Shown here: one piece after another, positions 17,116-27,000 of the stretch
Layout of the letters: each line of letters opens with the position of its first letter
How positions within the stretch are numbered: the first letter of the stretch is position 1
Assembly: GCA_902705835.1 (NCBI GenBank)
Contig: CACSIN010000029.1
Location: 54,948 to 91,526 of the forward strand
Source of the DNA: BD1-7 clade bacterium
GTDB taxonomy: Bacteria > Pseudomonadota > Gammaproteobacteria > Pseudomonadales > DT-91
Direction of reading: 5' to 3'
DNA length: 36,579 nt
Position numbers and translations under genes: made by a program
Notes under the pieces: generated by a model
The model's database searches: none
What the model was told of the DNA's origin: nothing
What the model saw: only the letters and a program-made list of their open reading frames with translations

Positions 17116-18537
17116 ATGGCAACATTCATCTATCACGAAATCGAAAAAGCGCTGCGCGATGAAATTTTATCGGGGCAGCGCGCACCGGGCAGCAAGATGC
17201 CGTCGATTCGTGAGCTATGCAAAGATCGATCAGTATCCAAATCTACCGCTATCAAGGCTTACCAGCAGTTGGAGTCTGAGCTGTTGATTGAATCCCGCCC
17301 CCGTTCGGGTTACTACGTTTGTCGTAAAACCGAGGCTGATGGCACACAAACGAACACAACATCGTTATCAGACCACGACCCAGTGTTTGTGAATTTCGAT
17401 GAAGTGTTGGTCGACATCATGGATCGCGGTGCCCCCTTTGATATTCTACCCGGCGTACCCCGCACGGATGACAACGACGATTTGAAACGCTGCATGGCGC
17501 GGGCGTTTAGGCAACAAACCAGCTACGAAACCATGTACTACGACGACCCTGACGGGTTACCGGCCTTACGCCGTGAAATCGCCCGCCATGCGCAGCGCGG
17601 TGGTGGCAATTTATCGCAGAATGACATTGTTGTTACCAACGGCTGCCAGCATGCGCTGATGATTGCACTGATGGCGACAGCGAAAGCCGGTGATACGGTG
17701 GTTGTGGAAGCACCCGCTTTTTATGGCGTGTTTCAGGCCATTGAAGCCTTGGGGCTGCGGTGTATTGAGGTGCCTAGCTTGGCGGAATGTGACAGCAATT
17801 TAGATTTACTCGAGACAACGATTAAGCGTTGGCAACCGACGGCTTTTGTGTGCTTCCCTAATTTTGCCACGCCTACCGGCAGCATTATGCCTGAGGCCAC
17901 CAAAGCCGCCACTGTTGCACTGTGTCACAACCATGATGTAGCCATCATCGAAGATGACATTTACGGCGAACTCTATTTTGGCCTCTCTCGACCGCGTACG
18001 CTGTATTCTTACTGCGATAACGGTAACGTACTTCTATGCTCGTCGTTCTCCAAATCTCTGTCTCGTGATCTACGTATCGGCTGGCTAATGCCAGGCAAGC
18101 ATATTAATGCAGCACGACGCCTTAAAATTGCGTCGTCCATCTCCATTAGCCAATCTGTTCAAAAGGGCATTGCCCAATATATGATTGAGGGCCACTTGCA
18201 ACGCTGGGTCGGTGAAAAGCGCAGTGAATTAAGCCAGCGCGTTGCCGAAACGCAAACGCTGATCGCTAGTACTCTGCCCATGGTTGCATCGGTATCCACA
18301 CCGGCGGGTGGGCTTTCGTTATGGGTTGAATTTGACCAATCCGTTGATACGTTGATGCTCTATAAGCGCCTGCATGGGAGTGATATTTCGATCACTCCGG
18401 GCGGTTTGTTCAGCGTTAAACAGCGCTTTGACCATTGCATACGCTTAAGTTTCGAGCACCCGTGGACAACCGACCGTATTAACGCCCTTAATGTGATCGG
18501 CGCTGAAATCACTGCTTTATCAATCGCTACCGATTAG
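17116..18537 (+). CDS. MocR-family regulator (GntR HTH fused to class I aminotransferase domain)
   Basis: This 473-residue chimera has a GntR-type winged helix (about 3-70; GSKMPSIRELCKDRSVSKST is the recognition region) and an aminotransferase fold (about 110-465). The PLP lysine is in SSFSKSLSRDLRIGW (Lys313). Supporting residues include the DDPDG segment (143-147), TNGCQHAL (174-181), NFATPTG (249-255) and EDDIYGELYF (279-288). Such proteins are transcription factors that sense PLP or amino-compound ligands rather than metabolic transaminases. No transporter or PLP-synthesis gene is divergent from it. The nearest possible targets are itself and the two small genes downstream, and direct repeats lie before both. 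Length is normal for the family. Confidence 0.93.
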   Translation: MATFIYHEIEKALRDEILSGQRAPGSKMPSIRELCKDRSVSKSTAIKAYQQLESELLIESRPRSGYYVCRKTEADGTQTNTTSLSDHDPVFVNFDEVLVDIMDRGAPFDILPGVPRTDDNDDLKRCMARAFRQQTSYETMYYDDPDGLPALRREIARHAQRGGGNLSQNDIVVTNGCQHALMIALMATAKAGDTVVVEAPAFYGVFQAIEALGLRCIEVPSLAECDSNLDLLETTIKRWQPTAFVCFPNFATPTGSIMPEATKAATVALCHNHDVAIIEDDIYGELYFGLSRPRTLYSYCDNGNVLLCSSFSKSLSRDLRIGWLMPGKHINAARRLKIASSISISQSVQKGIAQYMIEGHLQRWVGEKRSELSQRVAETQTLIASTLPMVASVSTPAGGLSLWVEFDQSVDTLMLYKRLHGSDISITPGGLFSVKQRFDHCIRLSFEHPWTTDRINALNVIGAEITALSIATD

Positions 18538-18570
18538 CGGCTCAATTACGCTGACACCTCAGTTACACCA

Positions 18571-18604
18571 TCTGTACCTGTTTTTTTCAAAATTCTGTAC
18601 CTGT
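18571..18604 (+). promoter_or_regulatory. Perfect 11-bp direct repeat, candidate MocR operator
   Basis: TCTGTACCTGT occurs at 18571-18581 and 18594-18604, a 23-bp offset (about two helical turns), with T7 and an A/T stretch between. It lies 33 bp after the mocR-type stop and 60 bp before the next gene. Direct half-sites about two turns apart suit MocR dimers. Binding is an inference. Confidence 0.45.
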
Positions 18605-18663
18605 CACCAGCCTTCGTTTCTATTTATCGTATGCCAACGTGTCATTTGAGTGCCTGGATAACG

Positions 18664-19005
18664 ATGAAAACCGATTCTGCGAATACCGACACCCCCGCCT
18701 CTGCGTTCAAACACCCTCTCATGGCGGAGATGGAAACCGAAACTACTGATCTTGATCGAAAGCTGACAAAGCTTGAGATGGTTGGCGAAGCGTTCAGTTT
18801 GATCTTTGCCTTACAAGGCATGAAGAAGTTTCAACGTGCTGCTGATCAGCTTGAACACAAACCCATGCGCATTGTGATCGCGGGCGTTATCTCCATCATG
18901 TTATTTATGGGCTTCTGCTATAGCGCAGCGAACCTTGCTCTTGCTGCCGCCAAACATGAAAGCGCCGCAGCACACGTCACAACCCCTGAAAAAAGTGAGC
19001 ATTGA
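18664..19005 (+). CDS. Small membrane protein, unknown
   Basis: The 113-residue product starts at the ATG at 18664 (MKTDSANTDTPASAFKH), preceded by CTGGATAACG. An in-frame ATG at 18631 would add 11 residues without a site. The middle is charged and helical (DLDRKLTKLEMVGEAF, then GMKKFQRAADQLEHKPM). It is followed by one transmembrane segment (about 66-92, VIAGVISIMLFMGFCYSAAN) and a short polar tail. I do not recognise the family. It is 7 bp upstream of the next small gene, suggesting a two-gene unit behind the MocR-type regulator. Confidence 0.65.
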   Translation: MKTDSANTDTPASAFKHPLMAEMETETTDLDRKLTKLEMVGEAFSLIFALQGMKKFQRAADQLEHKPMRIVIAGVISIMLFMGFCYSAANLALAAAKHESAAAHVTTPEKSEH

Positions 19006-19012
19006 GTTAACC

Positions 19013-19327
19013 ATGCAGAAACGTCCAAGAGATTTTGTTGAGCTGGATGCACTTTGGGCAGCCGATGCCGATTGGCCGAGCTATTTCATCCAGCAAAAAG
19101 TTTGGGTGTATATGGATCGATACCGCGCTGAGCTTGCCGGTGATTCAGATTATTGCCGTATTTTGGTTCGTCATGCTGACGATGAAGGTTGGATATATCA
19201 GCGCCCATGGAGCGAGTGGGAAGCGGTGGAGTCACTGCTCGACAACATCATACTGCCCGTATCGATTGCACAGCTTGAGCAACTGGGTTTTGAACCCATG
19301 AGCAACACCGATGCAGATGCAGCCTGA
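19013..19327 (+). CDS. Conserved-looking small soluble protein, unknown
   Basis: This 104-residue acidic protein (MQKRPRDFVELDALWAADAD) is rich in Trp, Tyr and Asp, with WPSYFIQQKVWVYMDRYR and WSEWEAVESLLDNIILPVS segments. It has no signal peptide, membrane segment or catalytic motif I can name. The codon pattern and clean reading frame support a real gene. The upstream site is weak (TGAG before the ATG), and translation may depend on the preceding gene, which ends 7 bp earlier. A strong hairpin follows it. Confidence 0.6.
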   Translation: MQKRPRDFVELDALWAADADWPSYFIQQKVWVYMDRYRAELAGDSDYCRILVRHADDEGWIYQRPWSEWEAVESLLDNIILPVSIAQLEQLGFEPMSNTDADAA

Positions 19328-19394
19328 GGCACGTTGAAAGCGTCTTAACTTCTTTCTCTTAGCTTAATCAGACACGTTAGATCACAATATTCAG

Positions 19395-19427
19395 AGTGCC
19401 TACTCGCGATGCGGGCAGGCACTTCTT
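19395..19427 (+). terminator. Strong hairpin between convergent genes
   Basis: AGTGCCT (19395-19401) pairs with AGGCACT (19417-19423), with inner pairs CTCGC/GCGGG around a three-base loop, then TCTTT. It probably terminates the plus-strand small genes. On the minus strand no T-tract follows, so it would serve ccoG only weakly. Confidence 0.7.
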
Positions 19428-19447
19428 TCCATACCACTTATCAGCTA

Positions 19448-20833
19448 TCAGCGCTTTGCCGGCTCGATGGCAGCAATAGATCCATCATCTGCGATCACAA
19501 ATCGACCAACATGGATATCTTCACGCACAGTACCTGTCGCATCCAAGCCTTTAACCACAAACTGCACCGGATAACTTCCGCGTAATTGCTCTGTTGATGC
19601 CACAACAATAGGCAGCTCAACTCGCTCTCCGCCTGACAAGCTGGCATGCGCATTACTGATAATTCGAAAGCCCTCTGACTTCACCTCAACGTCAAATTGC
19701 AGCGTCTCCTGCGCCTTGTTTTTCAGCTTCAACAGATACGCATTGGTAACATCGCCACTGGCGGTGTACCGCACAATACGATCACGCTCTCTGACGATAG
19801 ACGTATCAATATCTGATGACGTTACAAAATGCAGGGTTAACATAAACACTGCCGCGAAAACGGCGGAGAAATAACCCACAGATCTAGGTCGTAACACACT
19901 GGATTTACCGCCCGCCAAGGCCGTTTGTGAGGTGAATGTAATCAGCTCTGGTGGCCGGCCTATCGATGCCATAACGCTATCACAGGCATCAATACACAAC
20001 CCGCAGTTAATGCAGTCGATCTGGCTACCTTCGCGAATATCGATACCGGTTGGGCAAACTTGCACGCACATTGAGCAATCGATACAGCCGCCAGCTGCCT
20101 GATTTGTTTGTGCCTGTTTGGAGGCTTGTTTGAGTGAACGTCGTGGTTCGCCCACTGCCGGATCATAGGCAACAGCAATCGTATCGGCATCATACATCAC
20201 TGATTGAAAGCGCGAGTACGGGCACATGTGTAAACAGACTTTCTCTCGCAACAGGCCAGCGTTTAGGTACGTTAGATACGCAAAAATACCGCCACCAACC
20301 CAAACACCCATGGGCAGGTTGGCATTGATCAACCCGTCATAAATCGCTTTGGCAGGGTAAAAATAAGCAACAAAGGTGGCTCCAGTTGCTATCGCCATTA
20401 AAGCCCATACGAGGTGTTTAAGTACACGCCGTGCAACTCGGTTTGGATCGCGCAATGGTTTACTTTGCCATTTCGCACGTGTGTTGGCGCTGCCTTCAAT
20501 TTTGTTTTCTACCCAGATGAAAGCCAGCGTCCATATCGTTTGCGGGCACGCGAATCCACACCAGACCCGGCCAAGAATATTGGTAATGGCAAACAGGAAA
20601 AACGCCCCCAACATCAGCCCCCACGTAAGAAAGAGCAGATCTTTCGGAAAGAACACGGCATTGAGAATAAAGAACTTCTGATGCACAAAATCAAACAACA
20701 CCGATTGCCTGCCAGCAATGTTCACCCAGGGCAAAAGAAAAAACGTGCCATACAAAACCAGCGCAAGATACCCCCGAATACGCTGGTAATAACCACTGAT
20801 AACTCTCACGTGAATCTTATCGTATTTGATCAT
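19448..20833 (-). CDS. ccoG: Cytochrome c oxidase accessory protein CcoG (FixG/RdxA)
   Basis: The start at 20833 (MIKYDKIHVRVISGYYQRIR) has GGAG nine bases upstream; a TTG at 20854 would add seven residues. The 461-residue protein has about five membrane segments, the RVWCGFACPQTIW motif, CLHMCPYSRFQS, and two ferredoxin-type clusters CIDCSMCVQVCP and CINCGLCIDACD. It ends in an Ig-like periplasmic domain of about 110 residues with L-K-L-K-N-K and GGERVELPIVV strands. CcoG supplies or reduces copper for assembly of cbb3 oxidase. The usual ccoNOP and ccoHIS genes are not in the window, so it stands alone here. No FNR box was found upstream. Confidence 0.95.
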   Translation of the reverse strand: MIKYDKIHVRVISGYYQRIRGYLALVLYGTFFLLPWVNIAGRQSVLFDFVHQKFFILNAVFFPKDLLFLTWGLMLGAFFLFAITNILGRVWCGFACPQTIWTLAFIWVENKIEGSANTRAKWQSKPLRDPNRVARRVLKHLVWALMAIATGATFVAYFYPAKAIYDGLINANLPMGVWVGGGIFAYLTYLNAGLLREKVCLHMCPYSRFQSVMYDADTIAVAYDPAVGEPRRSLKQASKQAQTNQAAGGCIDCSMCVQVCPTGIDIREGSQIDCINCGLCIDACDSVMASIGRPPELITFTSQTALAGGKSSVLRPRSVGYFSAVFAAVFMLTLHFVTSSDIDTSIVRERDRIVRYTASGDVTNAYLLKLKNKAQETLQFDVEVKSEGFRIISNAHASLSGGERVELPIVVASTEQLRGSYPVQFVVKGLDATGTVREDIHVGRFVIADDGSIAAIEPAKR

Positions 20834-21066
20834 GGGGGCATGCTCCAAACTCAAGACGTTATTGCGCGGCGTTAAACCACAACGTATTTAATTTGGTGAT
20901 TTTGCGCTTCTCAGGGGTAGGTCGAACAGGCACAGAATTTACGAAAAATCATGTACAGAGGCTCTCTAAGCGTGCACACATCGCTCAAAAAGCTCTCTGC
21001 ATTGAGTTAAGAAAGCCTCAAGGATTACGAAATGAACGCGGACACATTCCGTTTTAGCACCGGCGA

Positions 21067-24000
21067 TCAAGCACCATGGCTGTGAGGGTCGTCGGTCAGG
21101 TTGTTGTTGTTTCGATCCGTCAGGTGGTTATCGGCCTTTAGGTCAACATCGTCAGAGCCCTTCATCGCGGCCATCGCCTGAACCAGCCGATCGACATCTT
21201 CATTACCCGGCTTGGCCGATGCCGACACATCGGTTGATGCCGCCGGGTTTAATGTCGCGTTTTTGATGGCATTCAGATAGAGGTGCTTGAGCGGTACCTC
21301 TGCATGATGGTTGTCGTTGGCGACTTTCACGGCGTGCACGATGCTGTCTATCTGTAAATCCGGCAAGCCCAGAGAACGAATCACAATATTATCGTCGGCG
21401 GTTTTACCGGCGGCGCTAGCGACATGATCAAATTCCAGGGTGTGGCCGGTGGTGTTATCAACCAGCACCAGGTTGTCTTTGTCCAGTGTGGCCACCAGTG
21501 AGCGGGCATTGAGTACGCCCTGAAAATTCACGATGTCGCCTTTAGCCCCGGCATCTGCGCCACTGTTAATGATGATGTGCTGGTAGCTTGCCAACGCATC
21601 GTTGTTCACGTTAAACACTTCAGCGCCGTCTTCGGTTGCTAGCAACAGATTAGCAACGCCGTCAACGGCTGGTATCTGGAGGGTTTCAGCACTACCGGCG
21701 GTGCTTAGCAGCAGGGTTTTATCATCACCGCTGCCATAGATTTTAGCGATACCGAATGTGCCCATTTTTTCTGCTGGGCCATTCGTTGTTAGCCGATAGA
21801 TATCTTCTGTTGCCGTTTTGTCGTTGAAGGTGGTCGCGTAAATATCATCGTAAACATCGTTATACCCGAGAATCCGAAGATTATTCTGTGTGGGCAAGTC
21901 CTTGGTTTGAAAATAACCGTTGTTACGCCCTGGTAGCACCCAACCGGCGACGGCCCGTAAACCTTCGGATTCGTGCAACGTTGCTTGAACACCTACCACG
22001 CGGGTATCAAATACCGCCACTGCTTTACTGGTGGGATAGTCATCGCCGATTTTCTGGTTGTTTTTTTGGAGCCAATCATCGGTCACTCCAATCAATTGGG
22101 GGCCAGATTTCAGTAGCCGAAACTCGCGGCCATCACCGGTCGTAATTTGATAGGCATCATCCACGTAACGTATTAGCTGTGCAGTGTGCCCCTCAAACAA
22201 TACCTTGCCGTGATTGATGTATTTGTTTGTGTCTTCACGATCATCATTGGTCGTCAGTGTAAGACCATTAAATGATGCAGCTATTTGCGCGGCGGTGGGT
22301 ATCTTCTGGCTGATCAATTGTTTTTTCTGATCATCGTATAGCAGCGCTGTACCGGGTTCAGTTGCTGTGTCGATTAGGCTTAGCTGTTCAGATCGCTCGG
22401 CATCGTTTGCGAAGACCAATTGCTGTGAGCGTGGATCATAGAAAGCCTTGAGCGGCTTCAGATGCGCATCTGCAGATTCGTAATGATCAGGAATTTTAAG
22501 GACTTCATGCACCGTTAGATTATAGGAGTCTCTCAATGCCTGTTTAAATCCCTCTGGGTCAGCTTTTGCCGCTGGATAGATCGGTTTTTGGGCGAATATT
22601 TTGGCATGTATATCAGCTTTTTGTGTATTCCAGTGCTGAATTTGTAATGTTCGGGCGTGGTCGGTGTCTACCTGAAATCCATGGATATCGATAATGGGCG
22701 TTTTCGCATTACCCGCTATCGAAGTGGCGCTAGTCTGCTCTGCGAGAAGGTGTGTCAGGTCTTGCTGCCAATCTGATTGATGTGCGGTAATCCAGTTTTT
22801 GCCAACATCAACGAGGTTGTTCTGGCCGGATTGATCTACCAACCACGTCAATCCGTCATCCGTTGTTACACGGTAACCGCTTGTAGTTTCCTGCGTATCT
22901 ATAACTTTTTGCGAGATACCAATATCGCCTTTTTTACCCAAAATAACGGTTTGACTATGGCCATCGGCGTCTGTAGTTATCAGCCTGCCAGATCGTTGAT
23001 CTAGTGCTAACAAATGCGCGGGGGCGGCATCATCTGTTGTCGATTTTCCTGCTAATCCTTCGGCCTCTTTCGGGCCATTCAACATAGCCTGATTCAAATC
23101 AGTACCGTCAACTTTAAGATCAAGAATGGCACCACCGTGCCTTTCGTAGTAGAGGATATCCAGTTTGTAATAACCATCTTTAACGGCATGAAAACTCAAA
23201 TCCTGGGGGTATTTCCAGTTATCCCAATTATTGTTTTGATAGAGATCCTGACCGCCGAGTCGCAGTCGAATACCCTGATCATGCCAGAGCTTCAACTGGT
23301 GGTCGCCCTTAGTGAGGTAGATACTGCCATTCAACTGGTGAATCGCATTGTCATGCCAGTGGTCGGCATCACCGGTATTGAGCCGCGCGTTTTTACCGAG
23401 AAAATCCCCCAATGTGCCTTTGGCTTTATTACCCCACTCTTCAAACCGCAAGGTACTAACGTCATAGTCTCCCGAGGCTTTTTGATGGGCGATCAAATTT
23501 TGTGCCTGATCAATGGTAGTGATGTCTCGGTCTTCAAAATACACTTTGCCATGTAATCCATGCGCGCCGCCGTCGACCCAATGAGTTTGCTCTGTGCCAT
23601 GAGCAACGAGCGGTGTGAATACATCAGCATCTTGCTGTGGCGCAAACAACCAACCATCACGGCTGCGCAGTGTGATGGATTCTTTGTTGTTGTCACCAGC
23701 GATGGTTACCCAACCCGCCAGCTGTACAGGTGATGCAAAGGCATTCTCAATACTCGATAACACATTGCTGCTCGCCGCCCCCTCTTTCGCAAACTGATCA
23801 ACCAAGGCTTGATCCGTTTGAATACGCTGTAAGACAAAACCCGTTGGACTATCCGTAAAAATAAAGTGCGCTTTATGGCCGCCGGGTAACGTGTGTGTCA
23901 TCTGCAACACAATGACTTTTTTACCACCAATACCATCCAGATGACTGTCGCCATTGAATAACGGCAACGGATAAGACGATGGCTCCGATGTAAGTGTTTG

Positions 24001-27000
24001 ATCTAAGCGAATAACGGTTTGATCCTGCCGATCCAGAAATAGCAGGTCATTGTCAGCAGCCCCAACCGGGGTCAAGATATGCCCATTACGACGGCTATAA
24101 ATCGCCAGCGGGTCGGTATGCCCGCTCTCGTCATGGTAATGCGTTATGCGGGTATAGGCTCTTAACTGATGGCCTTCATCAAGGCTTTTCAAATGCTGAA
24201 CTAAACCTTCACGCGGCTGACCGTTACCTTTATGGTTCTTGGCATCAAAGCCTTCGCCATTGACATAAAGCGCAAAAGTATTGCGTGCATCGAAGTCGAC
24301 TTTGAACACATCGCCATCAGACGTTGTTGGAATCAATACGGTTTGTTGATCAGGATTTTGAAATCCGATATACGCGCTGCCCACATGAATGCCATGATCG
24401 GTGACTTGGGTTGCCCGGTTTTGCAGATTTTGCTCAGACAATACCCAGGTGGATGGCTTACCACCCTTTTGGTATGCGTTGATTGCCGCGTTGTTTGACA
24501 ACACCAACGTGTAATTCCCACCACTGCCATAGAGGTTGTAATACAGCTTGTGCACAAATGCATCGGGGATCGTTGGTATCACTAGGGTACGATCATGTAC
24601 GCCGATCGTCACATTGACCGCATGAGAGGCTTTGTATTTAACGTCCACATGCTGAATCGCCCATTCTGTGCCGTTATAAATGTCGAAATGGAACGGTTGC
24701 CCGGCATTGCCGATTTCGCGGGCAACCTCGAAACCCAGCTGCGCTTGATCACCTGGGTTCGAATGATCGTCAAAAAAATCTTTTCGCGTCGGCCCAGTAA
24801 CCGTAACCCCCCAATCTAATCCGCCATGAATAGCGCCCGTTTTAACATGTTTGTAGTAGTTGGTAGTAATGCCAGGATCGAGATTGTAACCGTAACTAAT
24901 TCGATCGGCAGGCACCCCTACTGGTAATACAATGGTTTTCGCGAAGGGCAAACTGGTAATAAATTCGGTTTTTCCTAGACCTAACGCCTTCGGAATATCA
25001 ATGGGCGCGGCTTTGAAGTCATCTTCTGGGAAAAAAACGTTCGAGCCACTGGCATCAATCAGTTGGTCAGCATATGTCACATCGCCGGTATTTAAATTGA
25101 TGGAATCGATCGCACCGGTTCCAACGGCACGAACGATGCCCGTATTTTTATCTTTAACGAAGCCACCCGTTTTGTAAGTGCGACCAATACTGTAAAAATA
25201 ACGTCCGACATTGTCGACATCACTAGCAATTTTAGTGAATGTATCGACCAAACCGACAATCCCGATCCCCAAACCAGCAAACAACGACCCACCAATACTA
25301 AAGGCTGTACCGAGTGCAGCTGCGGCCGAACCAACGGCGGCTGCCGTTGCCGCTGTTGCCGCTGCTTCAGCAGTCTCAATACCCGTTGCTACGGCTGCCG
25401 CAGCCGTTGCTGACGCCTCGACAGAGCTGGCAACGACGCCAGTAATGCCTGAGGCAATCGCACCAGCCCCTACCACTGTTGACGTTGTATCAAAGCCCAA
25501 CTGCGTACCTATGATCGCTTTCTCTCGCGTCGTTTGTGCTTTGGTAAGCTCGTAGATATCGAACCCGGCACTAATGGCACCAAAAACAGCATCAGCACCC
25601 GTAGCCAGTGTTTCTGCCACGGCTGAACCCACGCTTTTACCGGCTTCTGCTAGCCCAGTTTCTACACCTGTTGCTGATGCATTCAACTGTTTTACCAACT
25701 TTACAGCCTGCCCTACATCCACCGCTACGCCATAACCTACACGCGCAAGGTTGACGTATTCATGAACCTTGAGCACATTGGCAAGCTCCGTTGTACCGGT
25801 TTCTTTCGCGGTTAAACGGTTTTGAAAAAAGCCAAATAGTGCCTGAAACGCAAACGCGGTATTCAATGAACTGACTGATTCGCCTTCAGGCACCGCAGAT
25901 TCGGTTTCTGAACGTCCTTGAGTCGGTGATGGTAAACCACTGCTATCAAATGCGCCCGTAGCGACGTTTTCTTCAACGCCCTTTTGGATAAGATCGTTAA
26001 CGTCTTTGAACACGGTATCATCGGTGTGAACGGTTTTCCGGTTACCGTCTGCATCAACAAAATCAATATCAAAACCACCCTCGGGCGACTCGGCTAATGT
26101 CTGCAATATCGGCACCGGTTTCACATCACCTAACGATTTACCATCGATGCCATTCTCGACACCACTCTCGATAGAGCCGTCAATCGCACCGGAAGCTGCA
26201 TTATTTTCAGCCCCTCCATCGAGTAAACCGTTATCTTTTTGTAGCTCGCCGACTACCCGTTCAAATCGCTCGGCCAGTGCCTTGCCACGCTGGGCTGCGA
26301 GTGCTTGCTGATAGCCACTGCCGCTGCGTGCGGTTTGTGTATCTGCCAGCACTTGTTGCAGTTTTTCCGGAGAAATACCAATTTTCTGTGTATTCGGTTC
26401 AGTACTGCCATCAACGGGCGCTTTTTCATCACTGGCGAGCCCAGCTAAACCTGCACGCTCGTCTTGTGACAAGTGTTTTTGTTGATCCAGCAACTCTTTG
26501 GTAGCCGCTTTGTTGAATACGGCCAGTTCACGCCGCAATAATGAGAACCCGCGCGATAATGCGTTGCTGGCTTCTTCATCCAACCCTTCGAATGTATCCG
26601 GGTCTTCGTCTTCAACCGCTTGCATCAAATCCTTGATGTTGGTTGAGGCTTTATCAATGATGCCCAGCCCTTGCAACGACTTCGACCATTGTTTTAACTG
26701 CAGCAATTCATCCTGCTGCAACGCATCAAATGATTGTGCCAGCTCGGCATTGGCTGTCGCCTGTTGTTTTTGATCATCACTCAGACTGGATTCATCCAAT
26801 GCCTTCAGAAACGTGCCATTACGGATACGGTCCAGCACTTGTGATGGGTCGTTGGGCAAATCCGTGTCGGCAGAGATAGCGATGATGTTTTCAAGTGATT
26901 TCTGCTGTAGGGCGTCGAGTCGCTGCAGATCGTCACCAAACGCTTTACCTAAACTGACGATGGTATCCTTCCCGAAGGTTTTGAAATACACGGCCGTTTG

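Noticed and set aside
20414..20875. 153-codon plus-strand ORF
   Set aside because: Antisense to ccoG, basic and low-complexity in places; a shadow frame.
21001..21020. TTGAG ... CTCAA dyad upstream of ccoG as an FNR box
   Set aside because: The half-sites and the 10-bp spacing do not fit the FNR consensus TTGAT-N4-ATCAA.
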